This document shows, in pieces, positions 1 to 8,196 of a stretch of DNA of 46,228 nt (the stretch's first letter is position 1; every line of letters starts with the position of its first letter). Source of the DNA: a virus. The DNA lies in IMG/VR virus record IMGVR_UViG_3300023175_003741, positions 1-46,228 of that record. One strand, 5' to 3'. Both the position numbers and the translations under genes were made by a program. Below the pieces are notes generated by a model that had not been told where the DNA came from, made no database searches, and worked only from the letters and a program-made list of their open reading frames with translations.

Positions 1-94
1 TCTTCCACCACCCCCACCACCACCCCCACCTCTTCCACCACCTCCACCACCTCTTCCACCACCCCCGCTTCCACCTCCACCACCTCCGCCAGCA
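1..94. repeat. CCN low-complexity tract coding poly-proline
   Basis: The tract consists of imperfect CCA/CCC/CCT triplets broken by CTT at 2-4, 32-34 and 53-55, giving a 21- to 30-base periodicity. Such tracts expand and contract by slippage. A similar proline-coding tract lies at about 40516-40570 on the other strand. Confidence 0.7.
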
Positions 95-97
95 TAA
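1..97 (+). CDS. 3' end of a proline-tailed virion-like protein (partial)
   Basis: Only the last 31 codons lie in the window, in frame 2, ending at TAA 95-97. They read as runs of six to nine prolines separated by single leucines and finish in Pro-Pro-Ala. Two other structural-type genes in this window also end in proline-rich tails (the genes ending at 40516 and 40124), and the next gene uses proline runs as linkers. This is therefore probably the C-terminus of another adhesin or fibre protein. Its domain content lies outside the window. The minus-strand reading would be poly-glycine, but the plus frame with its stop just before the next gene's ribosome binding site is more coherent. Confidence 0.55.
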   Translation, partial: LPPPPPPPPPLPPPPPPLPPPPLPPPPPPPA

Positions 98-118
98 TAA
101 TTCATAGGAGCTTTTTAA

Positions 119-3100
119 ATGAGCACAGCCAATATTTCCAATACTTTTCCTGTAGATTTGAATGCAAGAGGAACTACTTGTGTAGGTACAAGTGGCCCGT
201 CATCATGGTTTGGCACTTATGATCAGAGCGGAAATGTTGAAGAGTATATAGAGAAGGGAGTATTATTTTCTACAACAGAAGACTATATACCTCCGGATTA
301 TGTAGTAGGTGTCGGATTCCAATCTGCTAAATATACAAATAAATATCTTAATGAGAAAAGAGCAGAAAGAAGAAAAAATAATCAAGATCTTTATATTGAA
401 ACTCAAGTTGTCAACTTTTTTGTGTGGTTCAATAGTATTCTAGGTGGTTATGCGCAGAATATTCCACAAGATCAGAGGAATGCAGGTTCTAATTTAATTT
501 TTATTAATGATGAATATACGCCTTATATTCAAATTGGAATGTATGTATCTGGTCCCGGTGTTTCTAATAATACCAAAGTAGAACGAATAGAAACAATGAC
601 CTATAATTCGGGGGGTATTAAATGGAGACTGGTTAGGCTGGATAAGAATTTAGACTGGAACACATATGAGTTTAATGACGGGATAGGAACTAGGCTAGGT
701 GGAATAGAAGAAAGGATTTATTTTGGCTTTCGGTATTTAGCTGAAAATGAAAATATTTATCAGCAGATTTCTACTGTGCTGGTAGCAGATTATATACCAG
801 AAGGGTATGGTAATGAATATCCAGAACCGCTAAACACATTGTTTGTACCAGTATCTAGTCTTGGGGCTATTAGAACCGGTTGGGCAGTATATGGCGACAA
901 TGTTCCAGATAATACATATGTAAAATATGTTTCCATGAATGGCGTCAATTTTCCTGAAATAAATGATATTGAATATGCAGAAGTGGTACTAAATAACCCA
1001 TACATTGCCCCTACATCAATGACTACTAATAGTAATGGATCATATGGATTTGTATCATTGGGATTTTTATCTGGGTTTTATGGAGAAACAGCACTGCCTC
1101 CGCCATTGCCAACTACCCCTACTCCAGAACCGATTCAGATTAGAACCTCTTTTGGATTTGGCAAGGCTCTTAGGGGTGGTTCTTTTCTTTCGTCTCAAGA
1201 GGCCAGTGGAAAAAATGCTCCTTTAAGCTATTTGCCGGTTAATGACTTTAGTGAATCTGTTGGATTTAGAATTGGTTCTATTGCTGAAGAAAGAGATGTT
1301 GATGCAAGATTTTACGATCCAAACAGTACATACGGCTTTGGGCTTAGAAATATTTTTATAGAAATATCTACCATAGCTAGCACCTATGAAGAAGCAGCTA
1401 CTCTTATCAGAGCTGGTATGAAGATTTCTGGAAATGGAATAGATTTTGATACATATGTTACCTCTGTAGCAAAGCGAAATGATACATGGATGCAGGTTAC
1501 TATTAGTAGAGATATGATGATTGATGAATTGGCACCAAATGGGCTGTTTGGTACGACAGTATGTACTTTGCCAAACGATCCGGTAGAGCCATGGGACCCA
1601 AATAGTGGAGCCCCACCGCCTCCCCCTAGTCCGTTTATTAGGTGCGCTCTTTCCACATTAAATTTTTCAATGTCTAATCCGGCACATATGAAAAATATGG
1701 TATTGGTTGGAGATGAAGGTAATTCGCCAGATGGTTTTACTCCAGGGTATGGTAGAGTTAACTATAAATATTGGATTGGAAAATATACTGTAACTAATAG
1801 TGAATATGTTGCATTTTTGAATAGTGTAGGTAACACAATAGAAGGTCAAGAGAATCTTAATGCTCTTTACAATCCAGCATCTTCCGAAAATAATTTGAAT
1901 ATGTCTGTAGGCATAGACAGAGATATCTGGCTGCATTTGCCTGCAGGTTTATTGGGAAATAATCAAGATATATATTTTATAGAATATGCTAGTGTAGATG
2001 GAATGGCCGACCATCCTGTAGTTGGTGTTAGCTGGCCTCAAGCCGCTCAATATTGCAATTGGCTACATAATAATAGTAATGGGAATTGGGGATCTACTCA
2101 GGTGAATACTGGCGCATATAATTTTGTTAATGAGACTATTCAAAACATGAGAAGGGCTAGTAATGCAAGATATTTTATACCGAATGAAAACGAATGGTAT
2201 AAAGCTGCGTATGGAGGCAAGCGATACGGCGGATATTATAGCATACAAGCCACAAAACAAGATAACATAACTCCTGTTGCATACCAAGACTCATCAGAAA
2301 TTAATTTAGCAAACACGCCAGACGCATGGAATAATGGAATGCCAATGATAGAAGTAGAGGATTTTACTAGGCGTGGAGCATTATTTGACAGCACACAAGG
2401 AACATCCCTGTTTAATAGATTTTTATTCGATGAGTATATTAGCAGAGCACGGCCTGGCACCTCCTTGAGATGGATAAGTATATTTAATAGGGCAGCAGAT
2501 ATTTTAGATAGCTATATCTCTCATGTAAGGTGGTCATTTGGTAATGTATGGAATGCAAATACTAGAACCACTGAAGTTGCACGGTTTTTCTCACTAGATA
2601 CATCACTATATGACAATATGAAAAGGAATTGTGAGTCTTTAGAGCTAGCAATAGGCCCAGGAGACAGCTGGTTTAGAGGCTGTAGATATAGTGGAATGGT
2701 TTTGGCCTTTTTGACCTTCTATAATGATGCTACTTCTGGCACGATCGCATCCTGCGCAACATTGACCTATAGAGATAACACGGGCGCTCGAGTGAATTTA
2801 GCGACGACTATGCCTCATCACAATCAAGAGGGGGCAGATAATCGAACCATACCATTAGCTTTTGCAACCAATATAAATCTAGCCCAGGATGATGACTTAA
2901 CAGATGAAGAATGGGTAAAGGTTCTAACGCACGAAATGTGCCATGCTTTGGGTTTTGGTACGGTAACAACTCAATTATTGCCAAATGGATGTATAGTAAA
3001 TGACGATATTAATAATCCCTATATATCTAACGAAGTATTTCCAAATATGAGAGATACCGTTAGGACATATAATGATATTGCTTATGGCGCCAATAGTAGG

Positions 3101-3460
3101 GTGGCAGTTCCTCTAGAAGGGGGTGGGGGCGCAGGAACAGCTGGTGGACACTGGGAGAATGACGTCAATGACAATGGCTATTGTCCTTTAAATACTAATT
3201 GTCCGGATCCTGTCATGTATGCGGGCATTTCAAATGAACTAATGACAGGTTTCTACAACCCCTTAGCAAAATTGTCTAGATTAACATTAAATTTCTTTAA
3301 AGATCTCGGTTACCATCTTGCTACACAAGATGATATTGGCGAAGGTGATTTCGATGCGATTTATCCTGAGACGCAAATTCAACAATTGTCATCTACAAAC
3401 AAATCTTCCAAGAAAACCAAGAATAGAATTATAGGCAAATGTTCAAAAAATAAGAAATAG
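119..3460 (+). CDS. Virion-like multidomain protein: reversed FGE-fold halves plus leishmanolysin-like metalloprotease
   Basis: This 1113-residue protein has ribosome binding site AGGAG at 107-111. Residues 20-45 (GTYDQSGNVEEY) and 350-386 (ALRGGSF then GFRIGS) match the C-terminal half of a SUMF1/FGE-sulfatase domain. Between them, and again near residue 440, lie three copies of a GxxVxGxxIxxxTxV beta repeat (about residues 139-157, 252-272 and 431-450). Proline linkers sit near residues 327-340 and 497-505. Residues 523-735 match the N-terminal half of an FGE domain (IGKYTVTNSEYVAFLN, HPVVGVSWPQAAQYCNWL, PNENEWYKAAYG). The last third is metzincin-like: H938-E-x-x-H942-x-x-G-F, third histidine H1011 in HWE, and Met-turn ELMTG at 1040-1044, as in leishmanolysin (M8). 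The C-terminus is lysine-rich. A virion adhesin or protease is inferred; no signal peptide is evident. Confidence 0.7.
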   Translation: MSTANISNTFPVDLNARGTTCVGTSGPSSWFGTYDQSGNVEEYIEKGVLFSTTEDYIPPDYVVGVGFQSAKYTNKYLNEKRAERRKNNQDLYIETQVVNFFVWFNSILGGYAQNIPQDQRNAGSNLIFINDEYTPYIQIGMYVSGPGVSNNTKVERIETMTYNSGGIKWRLVRLDKNLDWNTYEFNDGIGTRLGGIEERIYFGFRYLAENENIYQQISTVLVADYIPEGYGNEYPEPLNTLFVPVSSLGAIRTGWAVYGDNVPDNTYVKYVSMNGVNFPEINDIEYAEVVLNNPYIAPTSMTTNSNGSYGFVSLGFLSGFYGETALPPPLPTTPTPEPIQIRTSFGFGKALRGGSFLSSQEASGKNAPLSYLPVNDFSESVGFRIGSIAEERDVDARFYDPNSTYGFGLRNIFIEISTIASTYEEAATLIRAGMKISGNGIDFDTYVTSVAKRNDTWMQVTISRDMMIDELAPNGLFGTTVCTLPNDPVEPWDPNSGAPPPPPSPFIRCALSTLNFSMSNPAHMKNMVLVGDEGNSPDGFTPGYGRVNYKYWIGKYTVTNSEYVAFLNSVGNTIEGQENLNALYNPASSENNLNMSVGIDRDIWLHLPAGLLGNNQDIYFIEYASVDGMADHPVVGVSWPQAAQYCNWLHNNSNGNWGSTQVNTGAYNFVNETIQNMRRASNARYFIPNENEWYKAAYGGKRYGGYYSIQATKQDNITPVAYQDSSEINLANTPDAWNNGMPMIEVEDFTRRGALFDSTQGTSLFNRFLFDEYISRARPGTSLRWISIFNRAADILDSYISHVRWSFGNVWNANTRTTEVARFFSLDTSLYDNMKRNCESLELAIGPGDSWFRGCRYSGMVLAFLTFYNDATSGTIASCATLTYRDNTGARVNLATTMPHHNQEGADNRTIPLAFATNINLAQDDDLTDEEWVKVLTHEMCHALGFGTVTTQLLPNGCIVNDDINNPYISNEVFPNMRDTVRTYNDIAYGANSRVAVPLEGGGGAGTAGGHWENDVNDNGYCPLNTNCPDPVMYAGISNELMTGFYNPLAKLSRLTLNFFKDLGYHLATQDDIGEGDFDAIYPETQIQQLSSTNKSSKKTKNRIIGKCSKNKK

Positions 3461-3474
3461 TACTATTTTTTATT
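3449..3474. terminator. Possible bidirectional AT-rich terminator between convergent genes
   Basis: The arms 3449-3460 and 3463-3474 pair over 12 positions with one G-U wobble, and a T run follows on each strand. The TAG stops of both convergent genes lie inside the arms. The stem is almost all A-T and the central spacer is only 2 bases, so the inner pairs must open. It would be a weak terminator. Confidence 0.4.
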
Positions 3475-3786
3475 GGGGTTATATTTGTACCATCCTCCAT
3501 TTTGCATATAGTTCCCACTATCATCTTTTCTTTTCGGGAATAGTGTGCCACCCTTTTTGTGTTGACCAAAAGAAAGAACCGCTCCACATTCCTTACATCT
3601 AAGTTCGTAGTAGTCATTATCTTCTACTGTTCTAACAACAAACTTGATATTATTTTTGTGACATACGCCACAGCTGCTTTCTCCAAAAATTTCATCTATA
3701 ATAGCTAGTTCTTTAAACATTTCCTTTTGTCCACTAGCTTCTAATTCTAATGATATCTTATCGCTTGCTTTATATGTACCTTTCAT
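3463..3786 (-). CDS. Small zinc-ribbon phage protein
   Basis: This 107-residue protein begins at ATG 3786, which overlaps the upstream stop as TAATG. A GGAG-type ribosome site lies 8 bases upstream, so I prefer this start to a GTG three codons earlier. Two Cys pairs (CGVC and CKEC, about 24 residues apart) form a likely four-cysteine zinc ribbon around a beta hairpin. They are followed by a basic, glycine-rich tail (FGQHKKGGTLFPKR). Such proteins often accompany phage recombination genes, and the neighbour upstream looks like an annealing protein. A nucleic-acid-binding partner role is inference; the specific family is not recognised. Confidence 0.65.
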   Translation of the reverse strand: MKGTYKASDKISLELEASGQKEMFKELAIIDEIFGESSCGVCHKNNIKFVVRTVEDNDYYELRCKECGAVLSFGQHKKGGTLFPKRKDDSGNYMQNGGWYKYNPNKK

Positions 3787-4514
3787 TATTTCCACTCCGG
3801 TGTGTAATCTAGTATATCTTCTGAAATGCTATCTAGATCTTGTTGATACTTAGATAGCTGCCTAATTATCTTAACTGCATCTGCATGAGAGGTAGTATAA
3901 ATATTTTTTTCCTCTATACCATTCTTTTTTAACAGATTAGTTATATTGATATTAAGCCTTTTGGCTAATACGTCAATAAAATTTATCTGATTATTTGTAA
4001 TTTTTCCTACAGTATCCTTATCCGGATGGTCTTCTATTTCTTCCGCTATCTCTTCTGCTGCCACGACCTTTCTGAGCCTCAAGGCCCTGCGCAAAGCCCT
4101 GCCTTCAGCTCGGGTTTCAGCAACGGCCACTGGGTGATTTCTGAATATTTTGTCACAGTTGCCCCAATAAACATCTGCTGCCCCATTGACGGTGATTGTA
4201 TTAAATTGAGTATCAGCACCAGTGTCTTTTAAAACATATGTCAGAGAATGAATCACAGTAGCTCTGTTGCCATTATCTGGGTCTGGGGACTGACATACTT
4301 CGGATACAGATTTCGTTACCACACAACCCATAACTGTCTCAAAAATTCTGCGCAAACCATCTGTGGTTGGATTGCCTTTGATTTTTTCGTCTTCGGATAA
4401 TACCTCCAATACGTAGTCTGTCCAACCAATATCCGCTATCGTTGGTGTTGCAGAATTAGGGGTTGATTCTGTACTATCTGCTTGTGTTTTTGTAGATGAT
4501 GCTTTTTTTGCCAT
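3786..4514 (-). CDS. Possible Rad52/ERF-like single-strand annealing protein
   Basis: This protein has 242 residues. After a low-complexity Ser/Thr-rich start, residues about 27-155 form a compact domain that contains SEVCQSPDPDNG, a GAADVYWGNCDKIFRNHP segment and the helix AVAETRAEGRALRRALRL. That helix resembles the parental-checking helix of Rad52/ERF/Sak-type annealing proteins. The C-terminal part (ITNNQINFIDVLAKRLNINI) is like the small helical domain at the end of many phage ERF/RecT proteins. Its position beside a zinc-ribbon gene and an endonuclease supports a DNA-transaction role. The call rests on motif resemblance only, and another phage DNA-binding family is possible. Confidence 0.45.
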   Translation of the reverse strand: MAKKASSTKTQADSTESTPNSATPTIADIGWTDYVLEVLSEDEKIKGNPTTDGLRRIFETVMGCVVTKSVSEVCQSPDPDNGNRATVIHSLTYVLKDTGADTQFNTITVNGAADVYWGNCDKIFRNHPVAVAETRAEGRALRRALRLRKVVAAEEIAEEIEDHPDKDTVGKITNNQINFIDVLAKRLNINITNLLKKNGIEEKNIYTTSHADAVKIIRQLSKYQQDLDSISEDILDYTPEWK

Positions 4515-4516
4515 TT

Positions 4517-5323
4517 CTATTTATCCTTTATTTCGAAATATTTATCTGGTGTTGAAAATCCATCGGTCAATTTGTTAACTAGTGTCAATAACTTATCTAG
4601 CATTATGCTGGACCTGGATATTGAAAAATCCATTGTCTGTTTAATCCTAACTAAGTTCATGCCCTTGCCCAAAATGAGTCCTTGTTTTTTATTGTCATAG
4701 GTCTGGGTTTTTTTGAGAGCATCTTCGCCCCAAACTGGATCAAAATGAGAAGGCCCATCGACCTCTATAGCCAAATTTATACTAGGCACGAAAAGATCTA
4801 TCTGCAACTTAGTATTTACTAATGTTTGCTCATAATGAAATTTAGTATCTATTCCGGCAGCAAGCAGTCCTTCGAGTAGAAATTTTTCCAACTTAGAGCC
4901 TGTTCTGCTAGACACCCTGATAGCGTCTGTGGCAGCTTTTTGTAAATTGGCTCTTTCTTCTTGGCTCTTGCTTTTCCATATTTGTTGTTGTTTGTTTTTG
5001 AAGGATTGCAATTTATGCTCGTCCATATCCTCCCAGCTTTGCAAAACTTTCATTCCTATTTTGCGTTTTGTTTCAGCAGATCTTTGTTTGCCTTTTGTTG
5101 GGTGTTCCACCTTGCCTTGGGACAATACGTTCTTTTGGGCCTCACTCTTGGACCTAATCGGTATATTAAGTTTTTTAGCATCTCTTCTGATTTTATTGGC
5201 ATAGGTGCTATAGATTTTGGCTATTTCATCAAAACTTTTTTTGTCTTGGATATAATATTGTTGTAATATAGAAGTTTTTTCTTTTTCTGTTAATGTATTA
5301 TATGATTTCTTTGATTGTGTCAT
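4517..5323 (-). CDS. Vsr-like (EDxHD-type) homing-type endonuclease with HTH and NUMOD3-like motifs
   Basis: The protein has 268 residues. Residues about 10-55 look like a helix-turn-helix (KSFDEIAKIYSTYANKIRRDAKKL). Residues about 78-110 contain a NUMOD3-like DNA-contact motif (RSAETKRKIGMKVLQSW). Residues about 140-235 carry a Vsr/PD-(D/E)XK-like nuclease core: a first helix with SKLEKFLLEGL, then QIDLFVPSINLAIEVDGPSHF with the conserved Asp, Glu, Asp and His. This layout matches free-standing homing endonucleases of the EDxHD group (I-Bth0305I type). It overlaps the 5298-5753 gene by 26 bases. The target site is unknown; likely targets would be neighbouring recombination or replication genes. 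Confidence 0.65.
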   Translation of the reverse strand: MTQSKKSYNTLTEKEKTSILQQYYIQDKKSFDEIAKIYSTYANKIRRDAKKLNIPIRSKSEAQKNVLSQGKVEHPTKGKQRSAETKRKIGMKVLQSWEDMDEHKLQSFKNKQQQIWKSKSQEERANLQKAATDAIRVSSRTGSKLEKFLLEGLLAAGIDTKFHYEQTLVNTKLQIDLFVPSINLAIEVDGPSHFDPVWGEDALKKTQTYDNKKQGLILGKGMNLVRIKQTMDFSISRSSIMLDKLLTLVNKLTDGFSTPDKYFEIKDK

Positions 5324-5753
5324 ATTTTAGTTCCTCACATATTTTTAAAGGTTTTTTCCAACAAATAGTATATAGGTCATACAGCTCTTGGCTTTGTGCT
5401 ATAAATTCTAAATTTTTGGTTTCAAATAAGCTTTTATTGTAAGAATAAGCGCTAGTATTATTGCTCCAGAAAGTATCAGTTGCATACATAAAAATTTTAT
5501 CGATATTTGGAAAATATTTTGCTAATAACAATGAGGTTGTATCAAATATCAACAAATTGCCATAAAAAAATTTGGCTTGAGAAATATGAAGTATTGGAAC
5601 ATTCATATTATCTATTTTTGAATTTTTACTATTAAAGACACATATCTGATTGTAGGGATTATCGTCTATTATCTGTTTTGCGGTAGTGAGTATGTGATCG
5701 TATATACTATTATTGTCTAATGCTAATAAAATAATTCCTAAATCTTTTTTCAT
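5298..5753 (-). CDS. Uncharacterised protein of the glycosyltransferase cluster
   Basis: This 151-residue protein is not a clear family member. It begins with a hydrophobic beta strand (LGIILLAL) and continues with alternating strands and helices like one Rossmann half (QICVFNSK, GNLLIFDTTSLLLAKYFP, IDKIFMYATDTFW). This resembles the N-terminal half of a GT-B glycosyltransferase without the donor-binding half. It starts at an ATGA overlap with the 5750-6403 gene and is co-oriented with seven other sugar-transfer-like genes. A role in the same glycan pathway is inferred from position. It could be a non-catalytic partner of the 5750-6403 protein. Confidence 0.6.
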   Translation of the reverse strand: MKKDLGIILLALDNNSIYDHILTTAKQIIDDNPYNQICVFNSKNSKIDNMNVPILHISQAKFFYGNLLIFDTTSLLLAKYFPNIDKIFMYATDTFWSNNTSAYSYNKSLFETKNLEFIAQSQELYDLYTICWKKPLKICEELKYDTIKEII

Positions 5754-6403
5754 AATATTGTTTCTATATATTCGGGGTAGGTTTTGTAGTTAATATCATC
5801 AAAAGATACATCCTGCCAGTCTAAATTCACGACCTGACATCCACACATATTTGCCTCTACAGCATAATTCATATTGTTAGATATGAAACACTTTGTATTA
5901 TTTAATACTTGTGCTTTTTCGTCCTCTGTTAAATATCCTAAATTTTGCGGATGTTTAATATTTGTATTATTGAACAATAGTATTCTGTCTTTTGTCTGTG
6001 GGTAAAGCCTGTTTATTAGTTGTTGGGGCATCTTTTCGTCATAGTCTAAAAAGTAACAATAGTCTATTTCTCTTATTGTTGCATCGGTCTTTTTGAATCT
6101 TTGCGTATTACAAAGTAATGGCATGTTTGAATGATTTATTACGGTTATATGTTCTGGCCACTCTAGAGAATTCTTGGATTCTTCTGTATACACTATGATT
6201 TTTTTGTCTTTGATATTTTGGCAGAAATGATGTTCTTCGTGTCCCATCTGCTTATGCGAAAAGATATATACATCTGGATTGATTTGTGATTTTATCTTGT
6301 AAATATTTCTATCTATATTAGCAAAAATAATATTGTATTTATGAATTAAGCTATCTAGATTAGAGATGAATTTATTTTGTGATTGCTGTACTAATATATT
6401 CAT
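5750..6403 (-). CDS. GT-B-like glycosyltransferase, short or degenerate
   Basis: The protein has 217 residues, much shorter than a normal 350-400-residue GT-B enzyme. The second half (RILLFNNTNIKHP, then NNMNYAVEANMCGCQVVNLDW) resembles the donor-sugar-binding half. There a loop of the type E-A-xx-C-G-x-x-V normally grips the nucleotide sugar. The first half contains a Rossmann-like strand pattern (DVYIFSHKQMGHEEHHF, KKIIVYTEESK). It overlaps both neighbours by 4 bases, so expression is probably coupled. Whether it is active alone or works with the half-sized neighbour at 5298-5753 is not visible. Confidence 0.5.
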   Translation of the reverse strand: MNILVQQSQNKFISNLDSLIHKYNIIFANIDRNIYKIKSQINPDVYIFSHKQMGHEEHHFCQNIKDKKIIVYTEESKNSLEWPEHITVINHSNMPLLCNTQRFKKTDATIREIDYCYFLDYDEKMPQQLINRLYPQTKDRILLFNNTNIKHPQNLGYLTEDEKAQVLNNTKCFISNNMNYAVEANMCGCQVVNLDWQDVSFDDINYKTYPEYIETIL

Positions 6404-7071
6404 AAAAATCTTTTTGCTCTCCTTATGTCTTCTTGACCATTAACTTTCATTATGTCCCTATAAGAAACTATAGACTCATGTATTATATCTTTGTCATAAA
6501 GCATATTAATAATCTCAAACAAAAAATATTTAGATATATCAAAGCTGTTATGAATTTCTATTATTTTTTTGAGAGATTGGGCATTTAAGAATATGCACTC
6601 CGTCCATTTTCTAGAAAGTCCATAAAAAAGATATTTCGATTCTTCGGATTCGGATCCGATTTCAAAATCCTCTTTTTTCCTATCTGTGAAATATATAGTA
6701 GATTTATTATTTTTTTTTAATCTCTTGAAACACTCTTTTTTAAACAGTACGCCGTTATTCACAATAAACACATCATCCACTGAGTCTATATGATTAATAT
6801 AATTGATAATATGTTTGCATTGGTTATACTCATTATACTTTTTCTCATTTATGGTTGTTACATTATTATAGTCTTCAATACTCTTTAGTACTCTATTGTG
6901 TTGAAATCCAGTAGATATAAAAATTCTATTCCTTCTATTAATGGACTTAATAATTCTGATCTGAGTATCTAGTACGCTATATTGAGAATTAATTTTTATT
7001 AATGATTTTGGTCCGATAGACTTCATTCCCTTAGTTATTTCGGGCATAATGATTAGATAATTATTACTCAT
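6400..7071 (-). CDS. Degenerate sugar nucleotidyltransferase-like protein
   Basis: The 223-residue protein opens with a pattern like GlmU/RmlA-type nucleotidyltransferases: a hydrophobic strand (YLIIMPE), then KGMKSIGPKSLIKINSQYSVLDTQIRIIKS-type sequence. The PK-x-L-x-x-I signature and following helix are kept, but the nucleotide-binding G-x-G-T-R is not. A central DVFIVNNGVLF segment could correspond to the metal-binding Asp region. ATG 7071 overlaps the upstream stop (ATGAGTAA) and is preferred to a TTG five codons upstream. It may be an inactive relative or have an altered substrate. Making an activated sugar for the adjacent transferases is inference. Confidence 0.45.
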   Translation of the reverse strand: MSNNYLIIMPEITKGMKSIGPKSLIKINSQYSVLDTQIRIIKSINRRNRIFISTGFQHNRVLKSIEDYNNVTTINEKKYNEYNQCKHIINYINHIDSVDDVFIVNNGVLFKKECFKRLKKNNKSTIYFTDRKKEDFEIGSESEESKYLFYGLSRKWTECIFLNAQSLKKIIEIHNSFDISKYFLFEIINMLYDKDIIHESIVSYRDIMKVNGQEDIRRAKRFL

Positions 7072-7786
7072 AGTATTTTTTAACAATGGTGTTGTTATTA
7101 GACAGAAAATCGATATACTTTGAGCTATGCTCTCTCTTTAATAAGCTTAAATTATTGGCAGATAGACATAATCCATCCAAATTACTGTCGTTTTTTCTAA
7201 TGGCAGCATAATGTGGTTTTTTAACATTATATAAAAAGTTGATATAGTTTAAGTCTTCCTGTAGTTGCGACATGCTTTTCCAATGTATATATATAATAAA
7301 ATCAACCCGTAAAGTATTTACATTTAGTATATCAAAAAGTCTTTCATTTTCTGATTGATTTTTTATAATAAGATTATGTATTTTCCAATCTGATATCATT
7401 TCAGATTGATAGTGTTTTACTGTGTTCTTTAATTGTTCTTTATTGAGGAATGTTATTATAGATATCTTGTATGGGATATTATTTAATGTGTTTATATTTT
7501 TGGGAATAGATAATATCTCATTTTCTGATTTGTCCGAAGCGTCTACTACGAGATAGTAATTTAGCTTGTTTTGCTGCCTAACAAATTCTTCTATGTCTTC
7601 TGGCAGCTTATCTTTATATTTATCAAAAGACTGTTTAGAAAACGCATACGAACACTTGTAGTCTTGTATATAGTTATATCCGTCTTGTTTTTTTAGTTCA
7701 TAGCTATCTTTGATCAGATCTGGAATATTAAATGAACAACCATAATTGGACTTGCTAAAATAGCAGTCTTCACATTTGGTATTCAT
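7064..7786 (-). CDS. Uncharacterised Cys-cluster protein with GT-A-like features
   Basis: This 240-residue protein starts with a cysteine cluster (C5xxC8x8C17, later another Cys near residue 44) that could bind a metal. The middle has strand-rich segments reminiscent of a GT-A fold (YKISIITFLNKEQLKNTV, WKIHNLIIKNQS, VDFIIYIHW). They include a phrase typical of family-2-like transferases, in which two partners are compared, but no clear DxD is seen. It overlaps the next gene's start by 8 bases and the preceding gene by 4. Membership in the glycan operon is certain from layout; enzymatic function is not. Confidence 0.5.
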   Translation of the reverse strand: MNTKCEDCYFSKSNYGCSFNIPDLIKDSYELKKQDGYNYIQDYKCSYAFSKQSFDKYKDKLPEDIEEFVRQQNKLNYYLVVDASDKSENEILSIPKNINTLNNIPYKISIITFLNKEQLKNTVKHYQSEMISDWKIHNLIIKNQSENERLFDILNVNTLRVDFIIYIHWKSMSQLQEDLNYINFLYNVKKPHYAAIRKNDSNLDGLCLSANNLSLLKREHSSKYIDFLSNNNTIVKKYYE

Positions 7787-8196
7787 AGCTTACTCCTTAT
7801 TACGGTATATGAAGCAAACGAGCCGTCAAATGTGATTTGATCTATATCTATATCTGTGTTTTTATGAAATATTTCAATTATGTTAGATCTATCTAATAAG
7901 CACTTAATTGATGAAATATATTGACATATTTCGTCTTTGCTTAGGTCTCCATTATGATAATTAGAAATCATTTGATCCCAATCAAGAAGTCTAAAGGTTA
8001 ATTTTGCATTGTGTTTTAATTTATTACACAATAGCGATAGGATGTTAATCGCCTGATCTTTTGAGAGTAGGTTCATGAAAGATATATTGATGTGAGCTTC
8101 TGAAAAATTAGGTATAGAGTCTATATCAGAAATGCTTACATTGTTTGCGCCCTCTAGAGAATAATTATTTTGATAAGATATATTGGTAATTTTCAT
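7783..8196 (-). CDS. Small methyltransferase-like fold protein
   Basis: The protein has 137 residues. The segment SISDIDSIPNFSEAHINISFMNLL followed by a helix and KHNAKLTFRLLDWDQM resembles the second half of a class I SAM methyltransferase. In that half, the 'who does the work' strand is followed by the post-IV helix and strand, as in phage and sugar-cluster methyltransferases. The glycine-rich SAM-binding motif I is absent, so it is probably not an independent methyltransferase. It is tightly coupled (4-base overlaps on both sides) to the glycosyltransferase-like genes. It may be a scaffold or regulatory subunit of that operon; no partner can be named. Confidence 0.45.
   Translation of the reverse strand: MKITNISYQNNYSLEGANNVSISDIDSIPNFSEAHINISFMNLLSKDQAINILSLLCNKLKHNAKLTFRLLDWDQMISNYHNGDLSKDEICQYISSIKCLLDRSNIIEIFHKNTDIDIDQITFDGSFASYTVIRSKL

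Noticed and set aside
790-1005. Minus-strand frames inside the 1113-residue gene
   Set aside because: They are short, have no ribosome sites and lie opposite well-conserved domains; these are chance open frames.
119-3460. Target of a diversity-generating retroelement
   Set aside because: The FGE/C-type-lectin fold is a frequent target, but no reverse transcriptase, template repeat or adenine-biased variable copy was found in the window.
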